Positions 4,573-5,346 of a DNA stretch of 5,346 nt are shown one piece after another. Each line of letters opens with the position of its first letter. Position 1 is the first letter of the stretch. Both the position numbers and the translations under genes were made by a program. The DNA comes from Clostridium sp. CAG:1219 (GTDB taxonomy: Bacteria > Bacillota > Clostridia > TANB77 > CAG-465), in assembly GCA_000433335.1 (NCBI GenBank), contig HF996712.1:1-5346 (forward strand), given 5' to 3'. The notes under the pieces were generated by a model. It had not been told where the DNA came from and did not search any database. It was given only the letters and a program-made list of their open reading frames with translations.

Positions 4573-5326
4573 ATTTATAAAAAGGTTAGAAGCACCTACA
4601 AAAGAAAATAAATACTATTATAAGGATAATATTTTTTATAATTCTGGTTATGGACTTCCAAACTGCACATGTTATGCTTGGGGAAGATGGTATGAACTTC
4701 TTGGAAGTAAGCCAAAACTTTGTATAAATAATGCAAGTGATTGGTATTATTATCCAGACGGATATTTAAGAGTTGATGTGCCAAGCAAAGGTGACATAGC
4801 ATGTTTTATAAATGACACAAATGGAATTGGACATGTAGCAGTTGTTGAAGATGTAGATTTAAACGGAACAATACTAACATCTAATAGTAATTATGGAGGA
4901 AGCTATTTTTATACCTTAAAGTTAGACAAGCCATATAATTTGGGAGGAGGATATAGATTCTTAGGATTTATAAAGATTCCAAAAGAATATGATAGTGCAA
5001 GACCAGCAGATAATGAAAATAATGATTATGAAATGTATACAATAAAACCAGGAGATACTTTATCTAAAATAGCAGATATGTATGGTACTACGTATCAGTA
5101 TTTAGCACAAATAAACAATATAGCAAATCCTAATTATATAATTGCAGGAGAAAAAATAAAAGTACCAGTGAAAGAAAATAATGTTAAAGAATATGTTGTA
5201 AAATCAGGAGACACTTTATCAAAAATTGCAAGTATGTATGGGACAACATATCAACAGTTAGCACAAATAAATAATATATCAAATCCAAATTTAATATATC
5301 CAGGCCAAATTATAAAAATATATTAA
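4565..5326 (+). CDS. CHAP-domain peptidoglycan hydrolase with two C-terminal LysM repeats (endolysin-like)
   Basis: The protein has 253 residues. The CHAP domain spans about 28-138: GLPNCTCYAWGRW (30-42) holds the expected catalytic Cys34, with Cys36 beside it, and GHVAVVEDV (89-97) holds His90. SNSNYGG (106-112) supplies Asn107/Asn109 where many CHAP enzymes have Glu-x-Asn. After a polar linker (about 139-156) come two LysM repeats, 158-202 and 210-253, which bind peptidoglycan. CHAP enzymes cut peptide bridges or act as amidases; the exact bond cannot be told. There is no signal peptide or membrane segment, so export would need the holin-like partner encoded just upstream, as for phage endolysins. 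The SD AAAGGAGG (4548-4555) lies nine bases before ATG 4565. The gene ends at a TAA 20 bases before the window edge, and no terminator is visible there. Confidence 0.93.
   Translation: MSEFIKRLEAPTKENKYYYKDNIFYNSGYGLPNCTCYAWGRWYELLGSKPKLCINNASDWYYYPDGYLRVDVPSKGDIACFINDTNGIGHVAVVEDVDLNGTILTSNSNYGGSYFYTLKLDKPYNLGGGYRFLGFIKIPKEYDSARPADNENNDYEMYTIKPGDTLSKIADMYGTTYQYLAQINNIANPNYIIAGEKIKVPVKENNVKEYVVKSGDTLSKIASMYGTTYQQLAQINNISNPNLIYPGQIIKIY
5036..5323 (+). repeat. Tandem LysM repeat (two units) in the endolysin gene
   Basis: The units at 5036-5170 and 5192-5323 encode 44-45-residue LysM modules that agree at 31 of 44 aligned residues by hand count. Both share GDTLSKIA and MYGTTYQ. Many of the base differences are synonymous, which suggests an internal duplication that has since drifted. 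Confidence 0.85.
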
Positions 5327-5346
5327 AAATAAATAAGTCCAATTTT

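Noticed and set aside
4911..4919. ATACCTTAA shared with 3028-3036
   Set aside because: One copy is inside the CHAP coding region and the match is only nine bases, so it is probably chance.
1..5346. CRISPR array, tRNA or rRNA
   Set aside because: No regularly spaced repeats and no cloverleaf or rRNA-like conserved segments were seen on either strand; nearly all bases are accounted for by coding genes.
1..5346. Mycoplasma-type code with UGA as Trp
   Set aside because: Trp positions in conserved motifs use TGG, and TGA stops at 110-112 and 4570-4572 fall at sensible gene ends with overlaps.

Overview
This is a very AT-rich, gene-dense window with every recognisable gene on the + strand. Purine-rich Shine-Dalgarno (SD) sequences precede the genes, and UGG rather than UGA is used for Trp. 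The products are a sortase, a CHAP/LysM lysin and a TnpX-like large serine recombinase. Together these suggest a low-GC Firmicute (Clostridia-like or an uncultured gut relative) using the standard bacterial code. The mix looks like an integrated mobile element or prophage edge with cell-surface cargo. Neither end of such an element can be fixed from this window.

Layout: (1) 2-112 is the 3' end of an unidentified gene whose stop overlaps the next start (ATGA). (2) 109-723 is a membrane-anchored sortase. (3) 752-964 is a 70-residue protein of unknown function with a TTG start and a strong SD. (4) 1037-3022 is a large serine recombinase of 661 residues. It has an extra ~80-residue N-terminus and, most strikingly, a LysM-like domain inserted inside its DNA-binding 'recombinase' domain. 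(5) 3077-4150 is a membrane-anchored protein whose C-terminal third reads like a serpin, preceded by an SD that is a pure run of seven G. A rho-independent terminator at 4170-4200 closes this set. (6) A 179-base intergenic region holds that terminator, several short inverted repeats and a good sigma-A-like promoter. (7) 4330-4572 (two-helix holin-like protein) and 4565-5326 (CHAP endopeptidase with two LysM repeats and no signal peptide) overlap by 8 bases and form a probable lysis pair.

How the genes may fit together: the sortase and the serpin-like protein both act at the outer face of the membrane. The holin-like protein would give the signal-less CHAP-LysM enzyme access to the wall. The recombinase would move or rearrange the element. 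The most notable observation is that LysM, normally an extracytoplasmic peptidoglycan/chitin-binding fold, occurs both in the endolysin, where it is expected, and inside a cytoplasmic site-specific recombinase, where it is not. Any functional link between the two is speculation. All calls come from reading the sequence; no database search was run.
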